From Leptonema sp964619535 (GTDB taxonomy: Bacteria > Spirochaetota > Leptospiria > Leptospirales > Leptonemataceae): DNA of 64,000 nt. A program made the position numbers and the translations under genes. Positions 45,497 through 54,194 of this stretch are shown here, one piece after another (within the stretch, counting starts at the first letter, position 1; each line of letters opens with the position of its first letter). The DNA lies in the NCBI GenBank assembly GCA_964619535.1, contig CAZUEX010000002.1, positions 124,001 to 188,000 of the forward strand. Reading direction: 5' to 3'. The notes beneath the pieces are model-generated. The model was not told where the DNA came from and ran no database searches. It worked only from the letters and a program-made list of their open reading frames with translations.

Positions 45497-46488
45497 GAAC
45501 GCGACGTGGCAGCGAGCGCGAAGCTGTGATCGTGGTAGAGCAGGTAAAGAAGCGCTTTAAAGACGTAGATGCTCTGAAAGGCGTTTCCCTGACCGTACAT
45601 AAGGGCGAATTTGTATCCCTTCTTGGTCCGAACGGAGCAGGAAAGACCACCCTGATCGAGATTCTGGAAGGTATACAGAAAGAAGATGCGGGCCGGGTAA
45701 GTCTGCTCGGTCGAACATGGCATGATGTTGAAGAGGCCAGAGAGCTGCGCGCAGGCATCGGTCTTTCGCTACAGGAAAGTCACTTCTTCGAAAAGCTGCG
45801 TGTCAGAGAAATCCTCGAGCTTTTTGGATCCTTCTACGGAGCAGGAGAGGATCGTGTCAGGGAAACTCTGGCCCTGATTGATCTTGAGGCAAAGGCCAAT
45901 AGTTATACGTCACATCTATCGGGCGGACAGAGGCAGCGACTTGCTCTGGGAGTGGCTGTTCTGCACAGGCCGCAGATTCTGTTTCTTGACGAACCGACAA
46001 CAGGCCTGGATCCCAATGCACGAAGGGCGATGTGGAAGGTGCTCGCTGACCTGAAGAAAGAAGGCATGACGATGCTTTTGACCACCCATTACATGGAAGA
46101 AGCAGCGGTTTTATCCGATCGCATCTTTATTCTGGATCACGGGCATATCATTGCAGATGGAACACTTGATGAACTGATCGATGCCAGCGGTGGTGGGTTT
46201 TTTATTCACTTTCGCATCCGTCCTGTTGCCGGTTTTACGCGAGCCTTTGAGAAGCGTTTCAAGGGAAAGTACATGTCATTGAGCTATGATTCGAAAACAG
46301 GTGAGGGGATGGTGCATGTGCCATCTTCTACAGAGTTTCTGTCTACCTGGCCGGCTTTCTTGAAGAAAGAAAAGACCGATCTTCTGTCTCTTGAGATTCA
46401 CCGTATGACTCTTGATGACCTTTTTTTAAAGTTAACAGGCCGCAGCCTGCTGGAAGAAGATGAAGCCATGAAGAAGGAGGGAGCATGA
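45493..46488 (+). CDS. ABC transporter ATP-binding protein
   Basis: 331 residues from ATG 45493 (CAGGAGGGTTTT; the in-frame upstream start lies inside thyX). Walker A GPNGAGKTT, signature LSGGQRQRLALG, Walker B ILFLDEPTTGLDP, and the switch His region LLTTHYMEEA. It matches the drug/polysaccharide/NodI-type exporter ATPases. C-terminal ~90 residues form the family's extra domain. It is coupled to thyX upstream and to the permease downstream by overlapping codons. Confidence 0.95.
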   Translation: MRTRRGSEREAVIVVEQVKKRFKDVDALKGVSLTVHKGEFVSLLGPNGAGKTTLIEILEGIQKEDAGRVSLLGRTWHDVEEARELRAGIGLSLQESHFFEKLRVREILELFGSFYGAGEDRVRETLALIDLEAKANSYTSHLSGGQRQRLALGVAVLHRPQILFLDEPTTGLDPNARRAMWKVLADLKKEGMTMLLTTHYMEEAAVLSDRIFILDHGHIIADGTLDELIDASGGGFFIHFRIRPVAGFTRAFEKRFKGKYMSLSYDSKTGEGMVHVPSSTEFLSTWPAFLKKEKTDLLSLEIHRMTLDDLFLKLTGRSLLEEDEAMKKEGA

Positions 46489-47537
46489 AACAGCTGGGCC
46501 AGTTGCTTTTGATTCACTTTCGCGAGTTTTTTCGAGAGCCTGCAGTGCTTTTCTGGGCTCTGTTTTTTCCTGCCGCTCTGGCACTCGTTCTTGGATTGGC
46601 TTTTCGCTCTCCCTCTGATACCACCGTACAGATTGGACTGATCATCAAAAGCGATGAGGCTCGCGGTGAACAGGTGAAACATCAGATAGAAAAGGACGAC
46701 CGCTTTCGCGTCCAGATTTACACCGAGGCAATGGCAGAACATGCCCTGAAAAGCGGTAAGATTCATCTCGTTGTGGTGGTTCGCCCGTCCGATCTGCTGT
46801 TTCGCTACGATCCTGCATCGGATGCAGCCGTGAAAGAGGCATCCATGTTGAAGGCAGCCCTCCTGCATGACCTCCTTTATGGCCAGGACGGTCCATCTGC
46901 CGGCTCCTTCATAAAAGACGAGAAGCTGGATATACCGGGCACACGTTATATCGATTATTTTATACCGGGACTTCTTGCCTTTGACGTGATGAATGCCTGT
47001 TTGTGGGGGATTGGCTGGTCATTGATCTCGATGAGAATGAAAAAGCTACTGCGTCGTATGGCGGCCACTCCCATGAATCACAATCTCTTCTTTCTTTCAT
47101 TTGGCCTTGCGCGGATTGTTCTGGTTGCGGTCGAAACGATCTTCCTGATGGTTGTTGCCTATCTGTTCTTCGATCTGAAACCCGTTGGATCCTTGCTTGA
47201 TCTGGCCCTGCTGTTTCTTGCTGGAACGTTCTGCTTTAGCGGTCTTGCCGTTTTACTGGCAAGTAAAACGGCGAACACCCAGGTTGGAAATGGTCTGATC
47301 AACGCTGCGCTTCTGCCCATGATGCTTTTGTCGGGCATATTCTTCAGCTATCATGGCTTTCCCGATTTCCTGCAACCGGTGATTCAATGGCTGCCGTTGA
47401 CCATCTTCGCGGATGCCGTCCGCTCCGTATATCTGGAGGGACAGAGCATCCTGGCCTTATGGCCTTCTTTAATTATTTTGACCACAGCAGGCCTTTTGAT
47501 GTTTTTGCTGGGCAGACGTTTGTTTCGCTGGGACTGA
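46485..47537 (+). CDS. ABC-2 type transporter permease
   Basis: 350 residues: one N-terminal membrane segment, a periplasmic region of about 130 residues, then five more segments with the ABC-2 pattern (IGWSLISMRMKKLLRRMAATPM; LSGIFFSYHGFPDFLQPVIQWLPLTIFADAVR). It forms an exporter with the ATPase 45493-46488 (ATGA overlap). The substrate is unknown; related systems export antibiotics, lipids or sodium. Confidence 0.93.
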   Translation: MKQLGQLLLIHFREFFREPAVLFWALFFPAALALVLGLAFRSPSDTTVQIGLIIKSDEARGEQVKHQIEKDDRFRVQIYTEAMAEHALKSGKIHLVVVVRPSDLLFRYDPASDAAVKEASMLKAALLHDLLYGQDGPSAGSFIKDEKLDIPGTRYIDYFIPGLLAFDVMNACLWGIGWSLISMRMKKLLRRMAATPMNHNLFFLSFGLARIVLVAVETIFLMVVAYLFFDLKPVGSLLDLALLFLAGTFCFSGLAVLLASKTANTQVGNGLINAALLPMMLLSGIFFSYHGFPDFLQPVIQWLPLTIFADAVRSVYLEGQSILALWPSLIILTTAGLLMFLLGRRLFRWD

Positions 47538-47541
47538 TAGC

Positions 47542-48174
47542 TCAGTCTTCGCTCTGCTCACCGATAAAGCCAAGGGCAATCATGGCCTGGGCTGCATAGT
47601 AGGTGAGCATGATCCACAGCCCGGCAAGCGGCACGGCAGTGTGGAACTTATTGATGGCAATAATGGCATCGGAAACGATAAAAAGAACCGTCCCGATGGG
47701 CAGAATCAGTGAACGGCGACTGCGCAGGAAGGACAGGGCAGACATGACGGATATCACCGCCACATAGGCATAGACGGGAATGGCAAGCCCGCCCAGAGAA
47801 GGGCTCAGCCATACGGCAAGGCCGATCGCTGCAACAAAGATGATGGCCACAGGAATGAGGCGCAGGGGCTGCAACTGGAAGCGTCGGGTCCAGGCCACAA
47901 TATAGAAGAGATGGCCGATCAGGAACAGTGTCAGCCCGGGAACAAAATGTCCAACGGCCAGTGCAACATCTCCTCCGGACCCCAGAAGCAGACCCAGGGA
48001 AGTAAGACGGCCTTCCAGGCCCGGTACGGTTCTGGCCACCAGGTAACCAAGCAGCCACACAGGCATGGCCTTCAGCGCAAAATCAAAGGGCATCCCCCCT
48101 GCTGTCAGGTCGATGACGATAAAGGCCAGACCCGATACAAAAGCAACGACCAGAATGGATGAACGTGATTGCAT
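47542..48174 (-). CDS. YhhN/TMEM86 family protein (lysoplasmalogenase-like)
   Basis: 210 residues with seven or eight membrane segments. LKAMPVWLLGYLVAR, LGLLLGSGGDVALAV and FLIGHLFYIVAW match the YhhN family, whose animal member TMEM86B hydrolyses lysoplasmalogen vinyl-ether bonds. Converges with the ABC permease gene (4-bp gap). Whether this organism makes plasmalogens is unknown. Confidence 0.85.
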   Translation of the reverse strand: MQSRSSILVVAFVSGLAFIVIDLTAGGMPFDFALKAMPVWLLGYLVARTVPGLEGRLTSLGLLLGSGGDVALAVGHFVPGLTLFLIGHLFYIVAWTRRFQLQPLRLIPVAIIFVAAIGLAVWLSPSLGGLAIPVYAYVAVISVMSALSFLRSRRSLILPIGTVLFIVSDAIIAINKFHTAVPLAGLWIMLTYYAAQAMIALGFIGEQSED

Positions 48175-48285
48175 ATTCCTATTCGCTCCCTGCAGGCCTG
48201 CTCCAGAATGACCTCGCCGGCCCGCCTGGAGGCGATAGAAAATCAGATTTCGTTTACGTCAACGATAATGGACGATACCGCGGGC

Positions 48286-49125
48286 TTACTGCAGGCTGGC
48301 CATCCTTTCAAGTTCAGGGGGCAGTTCTGGCAGTTTGTCCTCTACCCATAGCCAGTCTCCAATCACGTTTACAATGGGAGGGCGATCGTCCTCGAACGAC
48401 CGCTCTATAGCCCTTTCCAGATCGCGCTGTTCGGTAGGACGGTGTGGCTGCGCGAAGCGGCTGCCAAAGGCCTGCTGCTCTGACTGAAAGGCATAATCGA
48501 AGAAGAAGTCCGAGAACTTCCTGCCTGATTCTTTCCAGAGCCTGCCCAGTTCCTGCAGCTGGGGATGTGGCGTGTCGCGAAGAAGACGTTGCAGAAGCAG
48601 GCCGATGCCCCTCGTGGAACGGCTGACAAAGGTTCCGGCCCGGATCATCTGAAAGGAATGGTCGCGAATGGCCAGTTGTTCCTGTTTGAATTTGGCAAAG
48701 GCCATGGAGCCGTAGGCTGTCAGTGTATGTGGCAGCCAGTAGAAGGCCGTGAAGCCCGTTGTGCGCGGGCTTTGCAGGGCCTTATGCAGCTCGATCATGG
48801 GCTGTACAGAAAAGCTCAGGGCCTGCTGGATGTCTTCGGCTGAGGCGGTCAGCACAGGATAGCCGATGGGGCCGAAGGCTGGTGTGTATACCAGGCCGTC
48901 TATGGCATGGATGTGCATATGGTTCAGCGCATCGAGCAGTTTCTGGACGGCATCGGACTGTTTTAGATCGATGCCGTCGATCGTTTCCACATGATTGCCT
49001 TTTTTCGACTGGCTCTGCGACGATGTGGTAACCAGGCGGGCATCCGGATACCGGCGGCGAAGAACCTGCAACGCCGCCTGGCCCGCTACGCTTGAGCCTC
49101 CAACGATGAGAAATACCGGACTCAT
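48286..49125 (-). CDS. Short-chain dehydrogenase/reductase-like protein
   Basis: 279 residues. N-terminal Rossmann motif FLIVGGSSVAGQAAL and DGLVYTPAFGPIGYP give an SDR-like NAD(P) fold. The catalytic Y-x3-K is not evident: the matching region reads AYGSMAFAKFK, where the lysine is 7 residues from Tyr. It may have lost oxidoreductase activity or use a shifted site. It is downstream of the tetR-acd pair, suggesting a role in the same lipid or acyl metabolism. Confidence 0.75.
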   Translation of the reverse strand: MSPVFLIVGGSSVAGQAALQVLRRRYPDARLVTTSSQSQSKKGNHVETIDGIDLKQSDAVQKLLDALNHMHIHAIDGLVYTPAFGPIGYPVLTASAEDIQQALSFSVQPMIELHKALQSPRTTGFTAFYWLPHTLTAYGSMAFAKFKQEQLAIRDHSFQMIRAGTFVSRSTRGIGLLLQRLLRDTPHPQLQELGRLWKESGRKFSDFFFDYAFQSEQQAFGSRFAQPHRPTEQRDLERAIERSFEDDRPPIVNVIGDWLWVEDKLPELPPELERMASLQ

Positions 49126-49162
49126 AGAACACTCCTCTATAGCAGATTACGAACTGTTTCTT

Positions 49163-49873
49163 TCAGAAAGGCGAAGCAAGGTACGGCATAAAGAGCTGTA
49201 CAACCTGCATCGCATAATCCTCCACCGTTATCTTTCGGCGGATGTACTTGTAACGTTTTAAATACCAATCTTGAAGAAGGGCTTTCACCAGGGCTGCTGC
49301 CAGGAGTGGACTTTCGCAATAGAATCTACCGGCCCTTATGCCTTCTTCAATAATGGCCGCAAAGATCGATTCGGTCGACTGCTCAAGCGCAATCGACCGA
49401 CGCTGATCTTCATGCATAAGTCCCCTTGCTTCTAAAAAGAAGAAGGAAAAGATCCTGGGAAAGGCCTCACTCAGGTAAAGGTGTGCACAGATAGCGGCCC
49501 TCAGCCTTTCCTCTGGATCAGAGTACTCGGGTAGCAGCTCCTCAAAGATCTCGAGAATCGTGCGCTGGCCTCTTTCAAAGATCATGCGGAGGAGCTCCTC
49601 CTTGCTGTCAAAGTAGGCATACAGCCCACCCATGCTGAGCCCTGATTCCTGGCTCAGATCGCGAAGGCTCATGGCGGCAAAGCCCCTGCTATGGCTCAGG
49701 CGCAGTACGGAACGAAGGATACGCTCCAGGTTTACAACTGCCTTTTCTTCTTTCTTGATACGGTCCTGGAACAGGCCATCGTGATAGATCTGCCTGGCCA
49801 GGCGAGCCGTGGAAAGCGGAAACCTCGAAGTGAATTCGCGAAAGCGAAGAGGAAGAACCTCGGTGGCCTGCAT
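49163..49873 (-). CDS. TetR-family transcriptional regulator
   Basis: 236 residues. The helix-turn-helix sits at about 60-105 (RGFAAMSLRDLSQESGLSMGGLYAYFDSKEELLRMIFERG), preceded by an unusually long N-terminal arm of about 55 residues (alternative shorter starts exist). It lies 2 nt after the acyl-CoA dehydrogenase stop. A perfect palindrome upstream of that dehydrogenase is the probable operator; acyl-CoA or a fatty acid is a plausible ligand. Confidence 0.9.
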   Translation of the reverse strand: MQATEVLPLRFREFTSRFPLSTARLARQIYHDGLFQDRIKKEEKAVVNLERILRSVLRLSHSRGFAAMSLRDLSQESGLSMGGLYAYFDSKEELLRMIFERGQRTILEIFEELLPEYSDPEERLRAAICAHLYLSEAFPRIFSFFFLEARGLMHEDQRRSIALEQSTESIFAAIIEEGIRAGRFYCESPLLAAALVKALLQDWYLKRYKYIRRKITVEDYAMQVVQLFMPYLASPF

Positions 49874-49875
49874 GA

Positions 49876-51084
49876 TTACCTGTTCCGTCCTTTTGCGTGG
49901 TCGCGAAGAAGACGTTTACCGAGCGAGGCCTTGTGTACTTCATCGGCTCCATCGTAGATACGGGCTGCACGTTCATGCCGGTAAAGATAGGCAAGGATGG
50001 TATCGTCAGACATACCCAGGCCGCCGTGTATCTGCAGGGCGGCATCGATAACATGTTGCATCGTTGCCGCAACGGAGAATTTGATGGCCGAAATCAGATG
50101 ACGGGCCTTGCTTGCCCCGCCGTTATCGATCATCCAGGCGGCGTGGAGAACGGACAGGCGGGCCTGCTGGATCTCGGCGTACAGTTCGGCCACGCGCTGT
50201 TGCCAGGCCTCATTGTCGGCGATGGTTTTTCCATCGGTTGTGATGATGCGCTCGTTCGCCCGTTCGCAGAGCATATCAAAGGCACGGTTACAGATTCCCA
50301 GCCATCGCATACAGTGATGAATCCTTCCGGGGCCAAGTCGTTCCTGAGCAATGCGAAAACCATGCCCTTCGCGTCCAAGAAGGTTCTCTTCTGGAATCCG
50401 GCATGACTGAAACATCACCTCGGCGTGACTGAAATAATCCGATCCTGTTTCTCCCATGATGCTGATATTGCGGATGAGTTGAAAGCCAGGATTATCGGTA
50501 GGAACGATAAACATGCTGGCGCGCATGGCCGGTGGTGCCTCCGGGTTCGTCACCATCATGGCAATGGCAAAAGAGGCGCCATCGGCTCCGGTCGTGTACC
50601 ATTTATGTCCGTTCAGCACGTATTCGTTGCCGTCTTTAACGGCCGTCGATTCAAGCAATGTGGGATTGGAGCCAGCCGTATTCACCTCTGTCATGGCGAA
50701 ACAGCTGCGAATCTTACCGGCTGCCAGTGGCTTCAGATAGCGTTCTTTCTGCTCTTCGGTGCCAAACAGGTGCAGGATTTCCATATTGCCTGCATCGGGG
50801 GCCTGGCATCCAAAGATGTAATGTCCGAGAGGCGAACGTCCAAGAGCCTCGGAAACGAGGCCGTGCTCAACCAGGCTCAGTCCCATTCCTCCCAGCTCCT
50901 GAGGCAATTGTGGAGCCCACAGTCCCATCTGTTTTACCTTGTCTCGCAGAGCGTTTACCTGGGGCAGAAGTTCGCGAAAGGGCTTGCGAAAGAAGGTCTG
51001 CTCCAGAGGGTCCACCTCTTTCTTGAGGAAGGTATGAATGAGATCCAGCGTTGTCTGTATCGTTTCTGATATCGTGAAATCCAT
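49876..51084 (-). CDS. Acyl-CoA dehydrogenase, ACAD10/11-like
   Basis: 402 residues from ATG 51084. Typical ACAD: LGGMGLSLVEHGLVSEAL, FAMTEVNTAGSNP (FAD/substrate loop), ERLGPGRIHHCMRWLG and QIHGGLGMSDD. The C-terminal region reads RIYDGADEVHK, the pattern of the ACAD10/11 group, where Asp stands in the place of the usual catalytic Glu. It oxidises an acyl-CoA at the C2-C3 bond using FAD. It heads the acd-tetR-SDR unit and is preceded by the palindromic operator. Confidence 0.9.
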   Translation of the reverse strand: MDFTISETIQTTLDLIHTFLKKEVDPLEQTFFRKPFRELLPQVNALRDKVKQMGLWAPQLPQELGGMGLSLVEHGLVSEALGRSPLGHYIFGCQAPDAGNMEILHLFGTEEQKERYLKPLAAGKIRSCFAMTEVNTAGSNPTLLESTAVKDGNEYVLNGHKWYTTGADGASFAIAMMVTNPEAPPAMRASMFIVPTDNPGFQLIRNISIMGETGSDYFSHAEVMFQSCRIPEENLLGREGHGFRIAQERLGPGRIHHCMRWLGICNRAFDMLCERANERIITTDGKTIADNEAWQQRVAELYAEIQQARLSVLHAAWMIDNGGASKARHLISAIKFSVAATMQHVIDAALQIHGGLGMSDDTILAYLYRHERAARIYDGADEVHKASLGKRLLRDHAKGRNR

Positions 51085-51130
51085 AACATAGCTTCCGAGA
51101 ATGAGTAAGTCTGTCAATACAGAAAAACCG

Positions 51131-51144
51131 AGCGAGCGCTCGCT
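51131..51144. promoter_or_regulatory. Palindromic operator, probable TetR binding site
   Basis: AGCGAGCGCTCGCT is a perfect 14-bp palindrome flanked by AT-rich DNA (TATATATTGG), located 47 bp upstream of the acd start on the minus strand and 175 bp upstream of the 51319 gene. It resembles operators of TetR-type fatty-acid regulators. It could control acd-tetR, or both divergent units. Confidence 0.6.
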
Positions 51145-51318
51145 ATATATTGGGCGCCATATGGTTCGCGCGAATCCTTCTCCTCTGGCTGGATCGTCGC
51201 AGATAATATAAAAACATTGGCCGAACTGGCACTGATACTAAAATTTGTTTACAGATATCAGGCACAGGATTAAGCACAGTAGAATCCCTGTGGACAATAC
51301 ATATAGAGAGGTTGCAGG

Positions 51319-53175
51319 ATGCCAGAAAAGAGAGTGGAATTTGGGTCCGAAGAACTCGATCGAATTCTTATGGTCCCATCCATGCAAAACCTGCCGCGGC
51401 GAAAGATCGCCAGCGTGGTTTCAAGGATGGAGTGTTATCGGTTTTCCGCAGGCGATGAGGTCTACGCCTCAGACAGGCCGGCGGATTACATGTACTGGGT
51501 CATCGAAGGGGAGGTGATCCTGGATGGCCCATCGGGAGAGCAGCGTGCAGGCCCTGGTGATACCTTTGGCGAAGAGGCCTTGCAAACAGAGGGGGTATAT
51601 GCGCAGAGGGCCAGGGTTACCAGAGATGCCATGGTCGTGCGGCTTCCCGCAGATTGGGCCAGAAACATCTTTGCCGGTACGGCGGCCTTTCAGGGATTGC
51701 TGTCGGGTCTGATGCGTCGCCTGACGGGGCATGGAATCAAGGCTGCCGAAACAAACGAAACGGTAGATGCCCAACCGGGGCCGAACTGGCTTCGAACGGT
51801 TGGCTGGCTTGCCACGATGATTCTACCTCCGATGCTGTTCTTTTTCGGGCGGGGAGTCCTTGCGGACGGCAATCAGCTGGTCTTTCTCTGTATATCGCTG
51901 GCTACGGTGCTCATGTGGGGCTTTCGCCTCATGAATGAGTTCATTCCAAGCATCTTTGCCATTCTATCTATACTGATTCTGAACATTGCACCGGCTGAGG
52001 TGGCTCTCGTTGGTTTTACCGATGGATCCTTTTATCTTGCCCTCAGTATCTTTGGCCTCAGTTCTCTGATTGTATCATCAGGCCTGGCCTTTCGTATGGT
52101 GCTATGGATGTTGCGTGCCGTACCGGTCTCTCCGCGCTGGCATGCATGGAGTCTTTTTTCGATCGGAACACTGTTAACGCCCCTGCTGCCATCGGCCAAT
52201 GGCCGTATTGCCCTGATGATGCCCGTGTTAAAGGATCTGATCGATTCATCGAATTACAAACCAGGCGGACGCACGGCAACGTATCTATTCATGTCCGGGT
52301 TTGCCGGTTTTACGATGCTTTCGACGATCTTTCTTTCGAGCAAAACCATACACTTTGTGATATTCGGGTTACTACCACAACAGGTGAAGGAGCGCTTTAC
52401 CTGGGGCTACTGGCTTCTGGCCTCGATCGCAGCGGCTGTCATTCTGATTGCCGGTATCTTCCTTTTGCTCGAGCATTTCAGTCGCGGAAAAGAAAATCCA
52501 GGCGTTACCCGGGAACAGATACGGCTCCAGTACAGGGCCTTTGGGCCCATGTCGATTTCGGAATGGGCAGCTCTGGGTGGCGTTCTGCTCTTTATCGTGG
52601 GCATCTCCACGGAATCTCTGCATAAGATTCAGCTTCCGTGGATTGGTCTGATGGTCCTCTATGCAACCCTTGCCGTGGGACTGCTAAGCCCGAAGCAGTT
52701 TCGCCTCAGCACGGACTGGACCTTCTTGCTGTATCTCGGTACGTTGATCGGCTTTGTCAGCACGATTTCGTATCTCGGGCTCGATAAGCAGGCCGCTGCA
52801 TCTCTGGGCTTTATGGGATACTACATGAAGAACCAGTTCTGGCTCTTTGTGATTATCCTCAGTGTTACGATTATCGTGTTGCGGTTCTTCGTTCCGACGA
52901 ACACAGCGGTGGCCATACTGGCCTCGGTCCTTTTTCCGATGGCACAGGCCCTGGGTGTGAACCCCTGGGTCGTAGGTTTTATTCTGCTGATGCTCTCTGA
53001 TATATGGTTTTTTCCATACCAGTGTACATATTATATACAGATTGAATCCCAGGTGGAAAAGGATCCACATCTTGATGCCAAAACGTTTTACCGTTTCAAT
53101 GCAGCTGCCAATGTTCTGCGTATTGTAGCTGTCTTTGCTTCTATACCTTTCTGGAAATGGTTGGGTCTGCTATGA
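51319..53175 (+). CDS. Cyclic-nucleotide-binding domain fused to a SLC13/DASS-type transporter
   Basis: 618 residues. A CNB domain covers about 10-130, with cassette FGEEALQTEGVYAQRARV including the Glu and Arg that hold the nucleotide phosphate. After a linker, about ten to twelve membrane segments follow, matching the divalent-anion:sodium symporter family: the second substrate motif reads PTNTAVAIL (SNT-like), while the first reads PSANGRIALMMP, departing from SNT. DASS proteins carry dicarboxylates, sulfate or, in yeast Pho87/90, phosphate. CNB at the N-terminus suggests gating by cAMP/cGMP. It overlaps the next gene by ATGA. Confidence 0.88.
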   Translation: MPEKRVEFGSEELDRILMVPSMQNLPRRKIASVVSRMECYRFSAGDEVYASDRPADYMYWVIEGEVILDGPSGEQRAGPGDTFGEEALQTEGVYAQRARVTRDAMVVRLPADWARNIFAGTAAFQGLLSGLMRRLTGHGIKAAETNETVDAQPGPNWLRTVGWLATMILPPMLFFFGRGVLADGNQLVFLCISLATVLMWGFRLMNEFIPSIFAILSILILNIAPAEVALVGFTDGSFYLALSIFGLSSLIVSSGLAFRMVLWMLRAVPVSPRWHAWSLFSIGTLLTPLLPSANGRIALMMPVLKDLIDSSNYKPGGRTATYLFMSGFAGFTMLSTIFLSSKTIHFVIFGLLPQQVKERFTWGYWLLASIAAAVILIAGIFLLLEHFSRGKENPGVTREQIRLQYRAFGPMSISEWAALGGVLLFIVGISTESLHKIQLPWIGLMVLYATLAVGLLSPKQFRLSTDWTFLLYLGTLIGFVSTISYLGLDKQAAASLGFMGYYMKNQFWLFVIILSVTIIVLRFFVPTNTAVAILASVLFPMAQALGVNPWVVGFILLMLSDIWFFPYQCTYYIQIESQVEKDPHLDAKTFYRFNAAANVLRIVAVFASIPFWKWLGLL

Positions 53176-54194
53176 AAATACAGTTAGAGAAAGTGATGGC
53201 CTTTGCCTTCGTGTCCATGGTGGTTGTATTCCTGATCGCCTTTAATCTTAACAAGCCAAGGATTTTTGTGCTGCACAGCTATGACACCGATTACTCCTGG
53301 GTGAACGATATCAATGAAGGGCTCTCTCGTATTCTCAAGAATAAGGCATATAACATACGCTACTTCTACATGAATACCAAGCGAAACCCGGGATTGGAAT
53401 ACAAAGAACGTACGGGAGCGACGGTTGTGAAGATGATTCGCGACTGGAATCCCGACATCCTGATTGCGGTGGACGATGATGCGCAGAAGTTCGCCGCGAT
53501 GCACTTTATCGATGATCCTAAAGTAAAGATCATCTATACCGGGGTGAATGCCTTTCCTGAAGATTACGGCTATGACAGGGCGAAGAACGCCACAGGTGTT
53601 CTGGAAAGGCTTCCCTTTGAGGCTTTCAAAGAGGTTTTTGTGCAGATCCTGCCTTCAGACAGGCGCAAGGTAATGCACATTGCCGATTCCTCGTCTACTT
53701 CGGTCTTTATCCAGCACGAGGTGGAGGCCTACGACTGGAGTCCGCTTACCCTGACGGAAACGGTTTTGTGCGAGACGATGGAGGACTGGGACCGTGCCAT
53801 TGAGCGAGCAAACCGGGAGGCAGACGTCCTCTTTGTAACCCACTACCATACGCTAAAGGATGAGAAAGGCATCGTCATCGAACCGCGCAAGGTCATCGAG
53901 CGTATGGAGCCGAGGCTGCAGATACCGGCCATCGGTAGCTGGGGATTCTATGTAGAAGATGGCGGCATGATGGCTGTAGCCGTCTCTCCCTACGAGCAGG
54001 GAGAAGAGGCTGCCAGGATGGCCGTTCGCCTGATCGAAGAGAAAATCTCGCCACGCGAAATTCCTGTGCAGACAAGCCACCTCTTTGTCATCTATATTCG
54101 TGAAGAGAGCATACGCAGGCGTAACCTGCATGTGCCGGGCTTGATTGAAGCCTTTGCAAGAGCGACCAATAACTATTTTGAAGAGGAACACTGA
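53172..54194 (+). CDS. ABC-type periplasmic substrate-binding protein (PF04392-like)
   Basis: 340 residues from ATG 53172, overlapping the transporter stop. An N-terminal hydrophobic segment (VMAFAFVSMVVVFLIAFNL) anchors or exports it. The two-lobe binding fold is shared with the next protein: VLHSYDTDYSW, ILIAVDDDAQKF, and IYTGVNAFPEDYG line up with VLHSYHKGLSW, LIISVDDAALRF and FCGVNFYSPE there. No ABC ATPase or permease is nearby, so it more likely hands ligand to the cyclase receptor or DASS transporter. Known relatives bind aromatic amino acids, but the ligand is open. Confidence 0.85.
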   Translation: MKIQLEKVMAFAFVSMVVVFLIAFNLNKPRIFVLHSYDTDYSWVNDINEGLSRILKNKAYNIRYFYMNTKRNPGLEYKERTGATVVKMIRDWNPDILIAVDDDAQKFAAMHFIDDPKVKIIYTGVNAFPEDYGYDRAKNATGVLERLPFEAFKEVFVQILPSDRRKVMHIADSSSTSVFIQHEVEAYDWSPLTLTETVLCETMEDWDRAIERANREADVLFVTHYHTLKDEKGIVIEPRKVIERMEPRLQIPAIGSWGFYVEDGGMMAVAVSPYEQGEEAARMAVRLIEEKISPREIPVQTSHLFVIYIREESIRRRNLHVPGLIEAFARATNNYFEEEH

